The notes: generated by a model not told the origin, from the sequence alone. 17,041 nt of DNA from an uncultured Gemmatimonadota bacterium (GCA_946887295.1 CAMPKP010000064.1:1-17041); one strand, 5' to 3'; counted from the stretch's first letter, positions 6,039 through 14,316 are shown. Translations and numbers: made by a program.

Positions 6039-6595
6039 ACGATCACCTCTTCCCCCAGCCACCGGCGGAGCCGGGCATGGGCCCGGGCCAGCTGCGACTT
6101 CGAGAAGCTGGGGGTCTTCCCCATCATCCCGGCGATCTCGTCGTGGGTGTAGCCCTCGACGTCGTGCAGCCAGACCACCGCGCGGGAGACCTCCGGCAGG
6201 CGCTCCAGCGCCGCCTCGAGGTCCATCCGGAGGTGGGTCTCGTCATGCCGGCGCCCCACCAGCTCGTCGTGCAGCTCGTCGGTGTCGCGGTACTTGTTGC
6301 GGCGGAGGCGCATGAGCGCCTTGCTGGCGGCGATGGTCCGGATCCAGCCCCACAGGCTCCCCTCCTCCCGATACCGGCCGATGCTCCGGCAGACCTCGAA
6401 GAAGGTCTCCTGGAGCACGTCCTCGGCGTCTTCTTTGGTCCGGCAGATCCGGCGGGCGAGGTTGTAGACCGGCACCTCGAACGCCCGGTAGAGCGCCTCG
6501 AGGGCGGTCTCGTCCCCCTGTCGCGCCCTGGCAACCACGGACTCGGCATCGGCGAGGAGATAGGACTCCATGGACAAGGTCCTGGTCATGGTCAT
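6035..6595 (-). CDS. ECF RNA polymerase sigma factor (RpoE-like)
   Basis: The 186-aa protein has only the two ECF regions. Sigma-2 spans about 20-95 (ALEALYRAFEVPVYNLARRI, DAEDVLQETFFEVCRSI, the -10 recognition/melting part SLWGWIRTIAASKALMRLRR). Sigma-4 spans about 125-178 (LEAALERLPEVSRAVVWLHDVEGYTHDEIAGMMGKTPSFSKSQLARAHARL), the helix-turn-helix that reads the -35. GGAGG stands just before the ATG at 6595; a second ATG 6 nt further in (6589) is equally possible. It is first in an operon with the anti-sigma and PDZ genes and divergent from the iron transporter. Two GGAAC copies upstream may be part of an autoregulated promoter. Confidence 0.93.
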   Translation of the reverse strand: MTMTRTLSMESYLLADAESVVARARQGDETALEALYRAFEVPVYNLARRICRTKEDAEDVLQETFFEVCRSIGRYREEGSLWGWIRTIAASKALMRLRRNKYRDTDELHDELVGRRHDETHLRMDLEAALERLPEVSRAVVWLHDVEGYTHDEIAGMMGKTPSFSKSQLARAHARLRRWLGEEVIV

Positions 6596-6665
6596 GGTCC
6601 TCCAAAGATGCACGCAGCGGGGAGATGGTTGCAGGTCCGCCGTTCCGCCGTTCCGCGCTTCCGCC

Positions 6666-6671
6666 TACCTT
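6666..6671 (+). promoter_or_regulatory. -10-like TACCTT for the VIT1 gene; leaderless start
   Basis: TACCTT is followed by exactly 6 nt and the ATG at 6678. No Shine-Dalgarno precedes the ATG. The -35 is weak (TTCCGC at a 17-nt spacer), so this rests mainly on geometry shared with 911 and 2174. Confidence 0.35.
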
Positions 6672-6677
6672 CCCCTC

Positions 6678-7799
6678 ATGCCCGCCTCGACCCCTCCCGC
6701 CGAGTGGCTCCACCACCTGAAGGATGAAGCCGACGCGGCCTTCCTCTACCGCGAGCTCGCCCGGGCCGAGCCCGATGCCGGCCGCGCCGACCTGTTCCTG
6801 AAGCTGGCCGACGTGGAAGACCGCCACGTGGCGATGTGGCGCAAGCTGCTCGCCGAGAACGGTCATGCGGTCGGGGTGCCGGCGCCGAGCCGGGCCGCCC
6901 GCCTCCGCGCCTGGCTGGCCCGCCGGCTCGGCGGCTCGGTGCTCCTCCCGATGCTCCTCGCCGAGGAGGGCCGCGAGGTCAAAGGGTACCTCCGCCTCTA
7001 CGACTCTACCCCCGACGGCCCGGTCGCCCCGACCGCGCTCCAGCTGGCCCAGGAGTCGAAGGAGCACGCCCAGACCCTGGCCCGGATGACCGGCGCCGAA
7101 GGCGAGCCCTGGCACAAGACCGGAGCCGGCGGGTTCCTCCGCAACGTGGTCTACGGCTTCAACGACGGCCTGACCGCCAACTTCGGCCTGGTCGCCGGCA
7201 TGATCGGCGCCCAGGGAGGCATGGAGCTGGCCGGCCACACGGTGGTCGTGGCCGGACTCGCGGGAGCGATGGCGGACGCCCTCTCCATGGGCGCCTCCGG
7301 CTACCTCGCCGCCAAGAGCGAGCGCGAGGTCTTCGAGCACGAGATCGCGATGGAGCGGGAGGAGATCCGGCTCATGCCGGACCTCGAGCGCGAGGAGCTG
7401 AGCCTGCTCTACCAGGCCAAGGGGATCCCCGCCGCGCAGGCCGAGTCGCTGGCCACCCAGGTGATGAGCGACCCCGAGCGGGCCCTCGGCGAGAAGGTGC
7501 GCGAGGAGCTCAAGATCGGGGAGGCGAGCAGCACCCCCATGCGCGAGGCCTGGATCACGGGCGCCGCGACCGCGCTCGGCGCGGTCATCCCGGTGGCGCC
7601 GCTGCTGGTGAGCACGGCGCCGTGGGCGATCTGGACCTCGTTCGCGCTCGCGATGGTCTCGCACTTCGCCGTGGGCGCCGCCCGGAGCGTGTTCACCGGC
7701 CGCGGGCTCCTGCGCAGCGGCATGGACATGTTCCTCGTGGGACTCGGCGTCGCGGTGGTGGGATACCTGCTGGGCGACTGGGTCGTCGGCATCCTGTGA
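6678..7799 (+). CDS. Ferritin-like domain fused to VIT1/CCC1-type iron/manganese transporter
   Basis: The 373-aa membrane protein belongs to the erythrin-vacuolar iron transport type (MbfA-like), which exports Fe(II), or Mn(II), across the inner membrane. The N-terminal ferritin-like domain (about 1-135) shows iron-ligand patterns: E17/E26, E47DRH50, EEGRE at 96-100, and ESKEH at 126-130. The VIT1 part (about 150-373) begins NVVYGFNDGLTANFGLVAGM. It contains MADALSMGASGYLAAKSEREV and the cytoplasmic acidic metal-binding helices EHEIAMEREEIRLMPDLEREE, and ends with three hydrophobic helices. The ATG at 6678 is chosen because the domain begins there; the longer frame from 6570 overlaps the sigma gene. 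It precedes the UV endonuclease by 7 bp, so the two are probably co-transcribed. The transported metal is inferred from the family. Confidence 0.92.
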   Translation: MPASTPPAEWLHHLKDEADAAFLYRELARAEPDAGRADLFLKLADVEDRHVAMWRKLLAENGHAVGVPAPSRAARLRAWLARRLGGSVLLPMLLAEEGREVKGYLRLYDSTPDGPVAPTALQLAQESKEHAQTLARMTGAEGEPWHKTGAGGFLRNVVYGFNDGLTANFGLVAGMIGAQGGMELAGHTVVVAGLAGAMADALSMGASGYLAAKSEREVFEHEIAMEREEIRLMPDLEREELSLLYQAKGIPAAQAESLATQVMSDPERALGEKVREELKIGEASSTPMREAWITGAATALGAVIPVAPLLVSTAPWAIWTSFALAMVSHFAVGAARSVFTGRGLLRSGMDMFLVGLGVAVVGYLLGDWVVGIL

Positions 7800-7806
7800 G
7801 GAGCCC

Positions 7807-8715
7807 ATAGCGACCGGCCTCATCCCGCGCCTCGGCCTCTGCTGTCAGTTCCTCGATGCGCCGATCCGGTTCCGCACGGCGACCCATCGCTATGTCTCCA
7901 CCCTGACGCCCGCACGCCGGCGGGCCCATCTGTCCGCCATCGCCGCGGAGAACGCGGCGGCGCTCGCCGCCGCGGTGGAGCAGTGCGCCGCGCTCGGCAT
8001 CGGCGCGTTCCGGATCAACAGCCAGATCCTGCCGCTGGGCACCCACCCGGTGAGCCGGTACACCCTGGAGGCGCTGGACCGGACGGGTGAGATCCGCGCC
8101 GCCTTCGAGCGGGCCGGGTCGCTGGCGCGGGACCGGGACGTGCGGCTCAGCTTCCATCCCGACCAGTTCGTGGTGCTCAACTCGGAGCGGCCGGAGGTGG
8201 TGCGGGCCTCGGCGGAGGAGCTGGAGTTCCAGGCCGCGATCGCCGAGCTCATCGGGGCGGGCACGCTGGTCTTCCACGGGGGGAGCACGGCGGGCGGCAT
8301 CCCCGCGGCGCTGGAGCGGCTGGAGCGCGGACTCGACCTGCTGAGCGAGCGGGCGCGAGCCCGGGCGGCGCTGGAGAACGACGATCACCGTTTCGCGCCG
8401 TCCGACCTCCTGCCGCTCTGCCGGCGAGCCGGGGTGCCGATGGTGTACGATGCGCACCATCACCGCTGCCACCCGGACGGGCTCTCGGTGGAGGAGGCGA
8501 CGGAAGGGGCGTCGGCGACCTGGCGCGGGCGCGAGCCCTGGATGCACATCTCGTCGCCGCGGGACGGCTGGCGCGCGAGCAACCCGCGGCCGCACGCCGA
8601 CTACATCGACCCCGAGGACTTTCCCGCCGCCTGGCTGGGGCGGCGGATCACCGTGGACGTCGAGGCGAAGGCGAAGGAGCGGGCGGTCCTGGCCCTGATG
8701 GAGGCTCTGCGGTGA
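7807..8715 (+). CDS. uvsE: UV damage endonuclease UvsE/UvdE, non-canonical start
   Basis: This protein nicks DNA 5' to UV photoproducts and other distorting lesions, giving a repair route alternative to UvrABC. Reading from codon 7807, conserved sequence starts at once: RLGLCCQFLDAPIRFRTATHRYV, then INSQILPLGTHP, SFHPDQFVVLNS, FHGG, LENDDHRF, YDAHHHRCHPDGLS, HISSPRDG, PHADYI and DVEAKAKE. Metal-site residues are visible: H117, H157, E190, D215, H218, H247, H263, E286. No ATG, GTG or TTG lies in frame before 7975, yet 56 codons of family-conserved sequence precede 7975. A GAGGAG (7798-7803) sits 3 nt before an in-frame ATA at 7807, which I take as the start or as a mutated or misread ATG. The length (302 aa) fits the family. 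It is tightly linked to the VIT1 gene. Confidence 0.88.
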   Translation: MATGLIPRLGLCCQFLDAPIRFRTATHRYVSTLTPARRRAHLSAIAAENAAALAAAVEQCAALGIGAFRINSQILPLGTHPVSRYTLEALDRTGEIRAAFERAGSLARDRDVRLSFHPDQFVVLNSERPEVVRASAEELEFQAAIAELIGAGTLVFHGGSTAGGIPAALERLERGLDLLSERARARAALENDDHRFAPSDLLPLCRRAGVPMVYDAHHHRCHPDGLSVEEATEGASATWRGREPWMHISSPRDGWRASNPRPHADYIDPEDFPAAWLGRRITVDVEAKAKERAVLALMEALR

Positions 8716-8768
8716 GCCTGCGGTTACCCGGGGCGCGAGTGCATCTTGTATGCGAAGGGAGGCTGCCC

Positions 8769-10112
8769 ATGGACCGTCGCAAGTTCGTCCGGAGCATGAG
8801 CGGCCTTGCCGCTCTGACGATGTTGCCGCCCCGCGGTGACCGGCGCCCGACCGGCCGTGCGCCCAACATTCTGCTCATCGTCGCCGATGACCTCGGCTAT
8901 GCGGACCTCAGCATCACCGGGCGCAGCGACTACCAGACCCCGGCCATCGACCAGATCGGGCGCGAAGGCGCGCTGCTGAGCCAGGCGTATTCATCGGCGC
9001 CGGTCTGTTCGCCTACCCGCGTTGCGCTCATGACGGGCCGCTATCCGGCCCGCTACCCCGCGGGCCTCTACGAGCCGCTCACCACCCAGGCCCTCGGGCT
9101 CGCCCCACATCCGGCCACGCTCCCGCGCCTGCTCAGGAACGCCGGGTATCACACCGCTCTGGTGGGCAAGTGGCATCTCGGGCTGCTGCCGCAATTCCAT
9201 CCGCTCAGGCATGGCTTCGACGAGTTCTACGGCTTTCTCGGTCCTGGTGCCGATTACGCCAGCCATCGCGACGTCGCGACGCGGGCGGTCTCCTACTTCC
9301 AGGATGGGGAGCGGACGATCCGGCGAGCGGGCTACCTCACGGATCTGTTCACCGACCGTGCCGTCGAGATCGTGGGTCGCCGGCGCCGGAGGCCGTTCTT
9401 CCTGAGCCTGCAATACAATGCTCCGCATTGGCCCTGGCAGGCGCCCGGGGACTCGCCGTACCCGGACACCCTGCCACCGAGAGCCGGCGGCTCACCCGAG
9501 GTCTACGCCCGCATGATGCGGAGCATGGATGAGGGGGTCGGGCGTGTGCTCGATGCCCTGCACCGCCGCCGTATCGAGCGAGACACCCTGGTGGTGTTCA
9601 CCAGCGACAACGGGGGCGAGCGCTTCTCGCACATGGAGCCCTTCAGCCAGGGCAAGATGACGCTCTGGGAAGGGGGCATTCGGGTTGCCGCCGTCGCGCG
9701 ATGGCCGGGCGTCATCCCGGCCGGAAGCCGGTGCGATCAGGTATGCGCGACGTTCGATCTTCCGGCGACGGCGGCCGCGCTCGCGTCGACCCGGGCTGAC
9801 GACATGGCGCCCTTCGACGGCATCGACCTCATGCCCGCGCTGCGGGGTGGAGCGCCTCGGCCGCGCGAGCTCTCGTGGCGGCTGGCGCAACGACAGCAGC
9901 AGAGCGCGCTGCGCAGCGGGGACTGGAAGTACCTGAGGGTCGCGACCGACGAGTATCTCTTCGACCTCGAGACCGATCCCGGCGAGAAACACGACCGCAG
10001 CACGGAACACCCCGAGGTGCTCGCGGAGCTGCGGCGCAAGTATGCGGACTGGGAGGGCGAGATGCTGGTGCCGGCCCCTCTCGAGGTGGACGGCTCCCGG
10101 TCGCCGCGCTGA
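8769..10112 (+). CDS. Tat-exported sulfatase (arylsulfatase family)
   Basis: The 447-aa alkaline-phosphatase-superfamily hydrolase cleaves sulfate esters. Metal aspartates D40-D41 are in NILLIVADDLGYADL. The sulfatase signature C80-S-P-T-R84 is followed by VALMTGRYP, where Cys80 must be converted to formylglycine. GKWHLG follows, and VVFTSDNGGE holds the late Asp-Asn metal pair. The C-terminal DWKYL..DEYLFDLETDPGEKHD is the usual sulfatase ending. The N-terminus MDRRKFVRSMSGLAAL is a twin-arginine signal, so the folded enzyme is exported. The ATG at 8769 has GGGAGG 7 nt upstream; the frame opens earlier at 8712 but lacks a ribosome site. It lies 53 bp after uvsE and ends 19 bp from convergent leuS. 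The natural substrate cannot be read from sequence. No formylglycine-generating enzyme or carbohydrate cluster is nearby. Confidence 0.93.
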   Translation: MDRRKFVRSMSGLAALTMLPPRGDRRPTGRAPNILLIVADDLGYADLSITGRSDYQTPAIDQIGREGALLSQAYSSAPVCSPTRVALMTGRYPARYPAGLYEPLTTQALGLAPHPATLPRLLRNAGYHTALVGKWHLGLLPQFHPLRHGFDEFYGFLGPGADYASHRDVATRAVSYFQDGERTIRRAGYLTDLFTDRAVEIVGRRRRRPFFLSLQYNAPHWPWQAPGDSPYPDTLPPRAGGSPEVYARMMRSMDEGVGRVLDALHRRRIERDTLVVFTSDNGGERFSHMEPFSQGKMTLWEGGIRVAAVARWPGVIPAGSRCDQVCATFDLPATAAALASTRADDMAPFDGIDLMPALRGGAPRPRELSWRLAQRQQQSALRSGDWKYLRVATDEYLFDLETDPGEKHDRSTEHPEVLAELRRKYADWEGEMLVPAPLEVDGSRSPR

Positions 10113-10131
10113 ATCTGGTCGAGGCGGCTCT

Positions 10132-12612
10132 CTACCCCACCACCAGGTTGAGCAGCCGGTTCGGCACGTGGATCCGCTTCCGGATCGTCTTCCCCTCCAC
10201 GAACCGCTGCACCCCCACCTCCCGCAACGCCGCCGCGACGACGGTGTCCTCGTCGGCATCCCGCGCCACCTGGACCTTCGACCGGGTCTTCCCGTTCACC
10301 TGGATCACCACGTCCACCCGGTCCTCGACCACCAGCGACTCGTCCCACACCGGCCAGCGGGCCTCGAAGACCGAGGTGTCGTGTCCGAGACGCTCCCACG
10401 CCTCCTCGGCGAAGTGCGGGGCGAACGGCGCGAGCATGATCACCAGCTCCTCCACGATCGCGCGCTCGGAGCAGTTCTCCGCCCTGAGGGTGTTCACCAG
10501 CTCCATCAGCGCCGCGATGGAGGTGTTGTAGCGCAGGTCCTCGAGTCCCTCGGTGACGCGCTTCTTGGTCTGGTGCGACTTCACCAGCACCGCGTGCTGA
10601 ATCTCCCCGCCGCTGGCGTCGTGGCGGATCGAGTCGCCCACCAGCGCCCAGACCTTGTCGAGGAACCGCCGGGGCCCGCTGATGCCGTCCTCCCGGAAGT
10701 CGCCGCCCTCCTGGAAGGGACCCAGGAACATCAGGTACATCCGGAAGGTGTCGGCCCCCCAGCGCGCGATGTACTCGTCGGGGACCACGACGTTCCCCCG
10801 CGACTTCGACATCTTGGCGCCGTCCTTCACGATCAGCCCATGGGCCCGGAACCGCCGGAACGGCTCCTCGAAGTCCACGTAGCCGAGGTCGTGCAGCACC
10901 ATGGTGATGAAGCGGGAGTAGAGCAGGTGCAGGACCGCGTGCTCGTTGCCGCCGATGTAGGTGTCCACCGGGAGCCAGGTGCGGGTGCGCGACGGATCGA
11001 ACGGGCGGTCGTCGAACTCGGTGCTCGGATAGCGGAGGAAGTACCACGCCGAGTCGAGGAAGGTGTCGCTGACGTCGGTCTCGCGCCGGCCGCGCTTGCC
11101 GCAGACCGGGCAGGGCGCGTAGTACCACTCCGTGTGGCGGGCCAGCGGCGAGATCCCGCTGTCGTCGGGCGTGAAGTCCTCCAGCTCGGGCAGCAGGACC
11201 GGCAGATCCCGGTCGGGCACCGGCACCGCGCCGTGCTCGTCGCAGTAGATGATGGGGATCGGCGGGCCCCAGTAGCGCTGGCGCGAGATGCACCAGTCGT
11301 GCAGCCGGTAGCGCACCACGCCGCAGCCGGCGCCGATCTCCTCCAGCCAGCGGGTCACCGCGACCTTCGCCTCGGGCACCGGGAGGCCGTCGAACCGGCC
11401 CGAGCCGACCAGCCGGCCGCTCTCGTTGTCGGTGTAGGGCGCGTCCAGCGGCGTCTCGGCCCCTTCGCCGGGGCCGGCCACGACCCGCGCGATCGGCAGC
11501 CCGAACCGGGTCGCGAACTCGAAGTCGCGCTCGTCGTGTCCCGGCACCGCCATGATGGCGCCGGTGCCGTACTCCATGAGCACGTAGTCCGCGACCCAGA
11601 CCGGGATCCGGCCGCCGGTGGCCGGATTGAGCGCGAAGCCGCCGGTGAAGACGCCGGTCTTCTCCCGCTCGCCGATCTTCCGCGAGACCAGGTCCTTGGA
11701 GGCCGCCGCCCGCCGGTACTCCTCCACCGCCGGCCGCTGCTCCGGCGTCGTGAGCGCGTCCACCAGCGGGTGCTCCGGGGCCAGCACCATGAACGTCGCG
11801 CCGAAGATCGTGTCCGGACGGGTGGTGTAGACCGCGATCGTCGTGCCCGCCGCCGGAAACCCGATCTCCGCGCCCTCCGACCGCCCCAGCCAGTTGCGCT
11901 GCGCCGTGACGGTGCTCTCCGACCAGTCCATCTTGGTGCGGTCGTCGAGATTGGCGAGCAGGCGGTCGGCGTACTCGCTGATCCGGAAGAACCACTGCTC
12001 CAGGATCCGCTGCTCCACCAGCGAGTCGCAGCGCTCGCAGCGGCCGTTGATGACCTGCTCGTTGGCGAGCACGGTCCTGTCCCTGGGGCACCAGTTGACC
12101 GCGGCCGCCTTCTTGTACGCCTTCCCCGCCTTCAGCAGCTGGAGGAAGATCCACTGGGTCCACTTGTAGTAGCGCGGATCGGTGGTGGACAGCTCGTGGC
12201 GCCAGTCGAACATGCCGCCGATGCGCTTCAGCTGCCGGCGGAAGTTCTCGATGTTGCGCGGGATCAGCTCGGCGGGGTTGACCCCCACCTTGATCGCGTA
12301 GTTCTCGCTGTGGATGCCGAACGCGTCGTAGCCGATCGGCTGGAAGACGTCGTGCCCCTGGAGCCGCTTGAACCGGCCGTAGGTGTCGCTGCCGGTGAAC
12401 GCGAACATGTTCCCCACGTGCAGCCCTTCGGCCGACGGGTAGGGGAACATCATGAGGTTGTAGAACGGCCGCGCCGCCCGGTCGAGGTCCGGCTCGTTGG
12501 TGTGGCGCTCGGCCCACCGGGCCTGCCACTTGGCCTCGACGGCTTCGGGGTGGTAGGCCTCGTCGGCCGCGGCGGGCGTTGGGACGGATGCGGTCTTGCT
12601 GGTCTCGGTCAT
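10132..12612 (-). CDS. leuS: Leucyl-tRNA synthetase
   Basis: This class I synthetase charges tRNA-Leu. The 826-aa protein shows the HIGH-type motif HVGN at residues 65-68 (FPYPSAEGLHVGN). The CP1 editing domain follows, with TTRPDTIFGATFMVLAPEH and GTGAIMAVPGHDERDFEFA, and zinc-type Cys pairs (CERC, CPVC). DTFLDSAWYFLRYPS comes next, then KMSKS at 600-604 (GAKMSKSRGNVV). The C-terminal anticodon-binding and LeuRS-specific domain ends VNGKTRSKVQV...IHVPNRLLNLVV. The length is usual for bacterial LeuRS. The ATG at 12612 is preferred over a GTG two codons earlier; neither has a clear ribosome binding site. It is convergent with the sulfatase with only 19 bp between stops and no hairpin. It may be transcribed alone or after the DUF1206 gene 92 bp upstream. 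Confidence 0.97.
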   Translation of the reverse strand: MTETSKTASVPTPAAADEAYHPEAVEAKWQARWAERHTNEPDLDRAARPFYNLMMFPYPSAEGLHVGNMFAFTGSDTYGRFKRLQGHDVFQPIGYDAFGIHSENYAIKVGVNPAELIPRNIENFRRQLKRIGGMFDWRHELSTTDPRYYKWTQWIFLQLLKAGKAYKKAAAVNWCPRDRTVLANEQVINGRCERCDSLVEQRILEQWFFRISEYADRLLANLDDRTKMDWSESTVTAQRNWLGRSEGAEIGFPAAGTTIAVYTTRPDTIFGATFMVLAPEHPLVDALTTPEQRPAVEEYRRAAASKDLVSRKIGEREKTGVFTGGFALNPATGGRIPVWVADYVLMEYGTGAIMAVPGHDERDFEFATRFGLPIARVVAGPGEGAETPLDAPYTDNESGRLVGSGRFDGLPVPEAKVAVTRWLEEIGAGCGVVRYRLHDWCISRQRYWGPPIPIIYCDEHGAVPVPDRDLPVLLPELEDFTPDDSGISPLARHTEWYYAPCPVCGKRGRRETDVSDTFLDSAWYFLRYPSTEFDDRPFDPSRTRTWLPVDTYIGGNEHAVLHLLYSRFITMVLHDLGYVDFEEPFRRFRAHGLIVKDGAKMSKSRGNVVVPDEYIARWGADTFRMYLMFLGPFQEGGDFREDGISGPRRFLDKVWALVGDSIRHDASGGEIQHAVLVKSHQTKKRVTEGLEDLRYNTSIAALMELVNTLRAENCSERAIVEELVIMLAPFAPHFAEEAWERLGHDTSVFEARWPVWDESLVVEDRVDVVIQVNGKTRSKVQVARDADEDTVVAAALREVGVQRFVEGKTIRKRIHVPNRLLNLVVG

Positions 12613-12704
12613 CGGCACGGTCGTGGGTTAGGAGCGTAAATCTAGCCGGGCGGTGGGTTTACTGCCATTCCGCGGCCTGCCCACGCGCGAGGGCCGTCGT
12701 GCCG

Positions 12705-13547
12705 CTACGCGACCCGGATCCGCCGGTACCTCGCGTTGAGCAGCTCGTACAGGGCGTACGCCACGAGACCCAGCGCCACGACGGCCAGCGGCCACCGGCC
12801 CATGCTCCCGACCATCTCCAGCGATTCCCGAATCCCGCCCGCCTGCTCCGGATCGTGGTGCTGCGCCGCCCGCGCGAGCAGGACCCCGATCAACCCGAAG
12901 ACGATCCCGCGGGCGGCGATCCCGATCCGGCACAGGGCGATCACCGAGCGCACCGCGCCCGCCGGCAGCTCCGCGAGACTCAGGCGGCTGCCGAGCTTCG
13001 CCGCATACGCACGGTAGAGCTGGTAGCCGCCGTACCCGAGCATGACCGCCGCGGCGCTCCAGAGCAGCCACTCGCCGGCCGGCAGGCCGAGCGCCTGGGC
13101 GGCGAGCCGCTCGGAGCGCTGCCCGCCGCCCTCGCGCGAGCCGGTCGCCAGGCGGAACGCGGCGAGGGCGAGCGCGGCGTGCGCCAACCCTCGCAAGGCG
13201 CTTCCCACCCGGCGAACGATGCCCTTCGCGTCCCCGCCTCTGCCCTCCGCGTCGGTGATGGCGTCCACCACCCGCCACACGGCGTAGGCGGCGAGCCCCA
13301 GCGCGATCACGAGCAGCATCACGCTGCCCATCGGCGCGTGCAGCACCGCGTGAAGGGCGCCGCCCAGATCGGTGGTGCGCCCGCCCTCTCCCAGCGCCGC
13401 CCGGGCGGCCAGGACACCGACCGTCGCGTAGAGCACCGCCTTCGCCACGTAGCCGATGCGCGCCAGGTGGGCGACCCACGGCGCGACCTCCCTGGCCGCG
13501 TCCTCGAGCTGGCGCGCGCTGCCACCGTCCGCCTGTGGAAGAGCCAT
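12705..13547 (-). CDS. DUF1206 family membrane protein
   Basis: The 280-aa integral membrane protein is built of three repeats, each a pair of helices with the DUF1206 pattern. An (A/R)IGY.AKAVLYATVGVLAARAA-type helix is followed by a small-residue loop and a second helix ending (G)LAAYAVWRVVDA, LGYGGYQLYRAY or LGLVAYALYELLNA. The repeats start near residues 27, 115 and 200. The family has no established function. I placed the start at the ATG 13547 (GGAG just upstream); the open frame extends to a TTG at 13664, but that region is Pro-rich and lies in the divergent promoter gap. It is divergent from the DUF1269 gene, and its downstream neighbour on the same strand is leuS. Confidence 0.82.
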   Translation of the reverse strand: MALPQADGGSARQLEDAAREVAPWVAHLARIGYVAKAVLYATVGVLAARAALGEGGRTTDLGGALHAVLHAPMGSVMLLVIALGLAAYAVWRVVDAITDAEGRGGDAKGIVRRVGSALRGLAHAALALAAFRLATGSREGGGQRSERLAAQALGLPAGEWLLWSAAAVMLGYGGYQLYRAYAAKLGSRLSLAELPAGAVRSVIALCRIGIAARGIVFGLIGVLLARAAQHHDPEQAGGIRESLEMVGSMGRWPLAVVALGLVAYALYELLNARYRRIRVA

Positions 13548-13759
13548 GGCTCCAAGCTCCGCCCGTTCTGCCGCCGGCGCCGTGACGGGGGTCGCAGGAT
13601 CGCGCCAGGGCGAGACGACCGGGGTCAGGGTCCCGAAGCCCCCCGGAGGCGGCGGTGCTACCAAAGTTCAATTCCGGGTTCGCCTGCCGCACACGATAGT
13701 TGCCGGGTGGTGGCTCGACTCGACCCTTCGCGAACTTTCAAGGACCCCGGGAGTGAAGA

Positions 13760-14293
13760 ATGGCGCTGGATACATACGTCGTGCTGGCCGCCCAGTACGA
13801 CAACGAGGCGGACGCCCTCGCCGACTTTGAGGCCGTCCGCAAGCTCTACACCGACCTCGACATCATCGACACGTACGACGCGGCCGTGATCACACGCCGA
13901 CCCGACGGGAAGGTGGAGATCGTCAAGCGGGTGGAGGAGCCGACCCGTCAGGGCGGGGCGATGGGATTGCTGATCGGGCTGGCTGTCGGAACGGTCGTGG
14001 CCCTGTTCCCGGGGGCCGGCCTGCCCCTGAGCGCCGGGATTCTGGGAGGCGGCGCGATCGGAGCCGCCGTCGGCGCCGTCGCCGGCCACGTGACCGGAGG
14101 CTTGAAGCGGTCCGACCTGGAGCAGCTGGGGGAGCTGCTCGACCGGGGGGCCAGCGGCCTGGTGGTGGTCGCGGCCGCGGACCTCGAGGCGAAGGTGAAC
14201 GCGGCGATCACCCGGGCCCGGAAGCAGCTCAAGGCCCAGCTCCAGGCCGACGTGGATGCCCTGAAGAAGGAGATAGACGCGATCCACGAGTGA
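13760..14293 (+). CDS. DUF1269 family membrane protein
   Basis: The 177-aa protein has a ferredoxin-like alpha/beta N-terminal half (TYVVLAAQYDNEADALADFEAV, then DAAVITRRPDGKVEIVKRVE). A glycine-zipper hairpin follows at about 68-115 (GGAMGLLIGLAVGTVVALFPGAGL, GGGAIGAAVGAVAGHVTGG), and then a soluble part (LEQLGELLDRGASGLVVVAAADLEAKV) ending in an amphipathic coiled-coil tail. This order is typical of DUF1269 proteins, which are of unknown function and often found among stress genes. The ATG at 13760 follows a GGGAG about 7 nt upstream. It is divergent from the DUF1206 membrane protein; the 212-bp gap has an AAAGTTC/GAACTTT inverted pair (13663 and 13732). Confidence 0.82.
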   Translation: MALDTYVVLAAQYDNEADALADFEAVRKLYTDLDIIDTYDAAVITRRPDGKVEIVKRVEEPTRQGGAMGLLIGLAVGTVVALFPGAGLPLSAGILGGGAIGAAVGAVAGHVTGGLKRSDLEQLGELLDRGASGLVVVAAADLEAKVNAAITRARKQLKAQLQADVDALKKEIDAIHE

Positions 14294-14316
14294 CCGGACA
14301 GGGCCGGGGAACGACA

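Noticed and set aside
9737..12529. A 930-codon open frame on the minus strand through leuS
   Set aside because: It is an out-of-frame shadow of leucyl-tRNA synthetase with low-complexity translation.
10042..12639. An 865-codon open frame on the plus strand opposite leuS
   Set aside because: It is antisense to a complete leuS; the translation is His/Arg/Val-rich and has no motif.
12642..12668. An 8-residue minus-strand ORF (MAVNPPPG) just upstream of leuS that could be a leader peptide
   Set aside because: It has no Leu codons, no clear ribosome binding site and no terminator after it, so chance is the simplest explanation.
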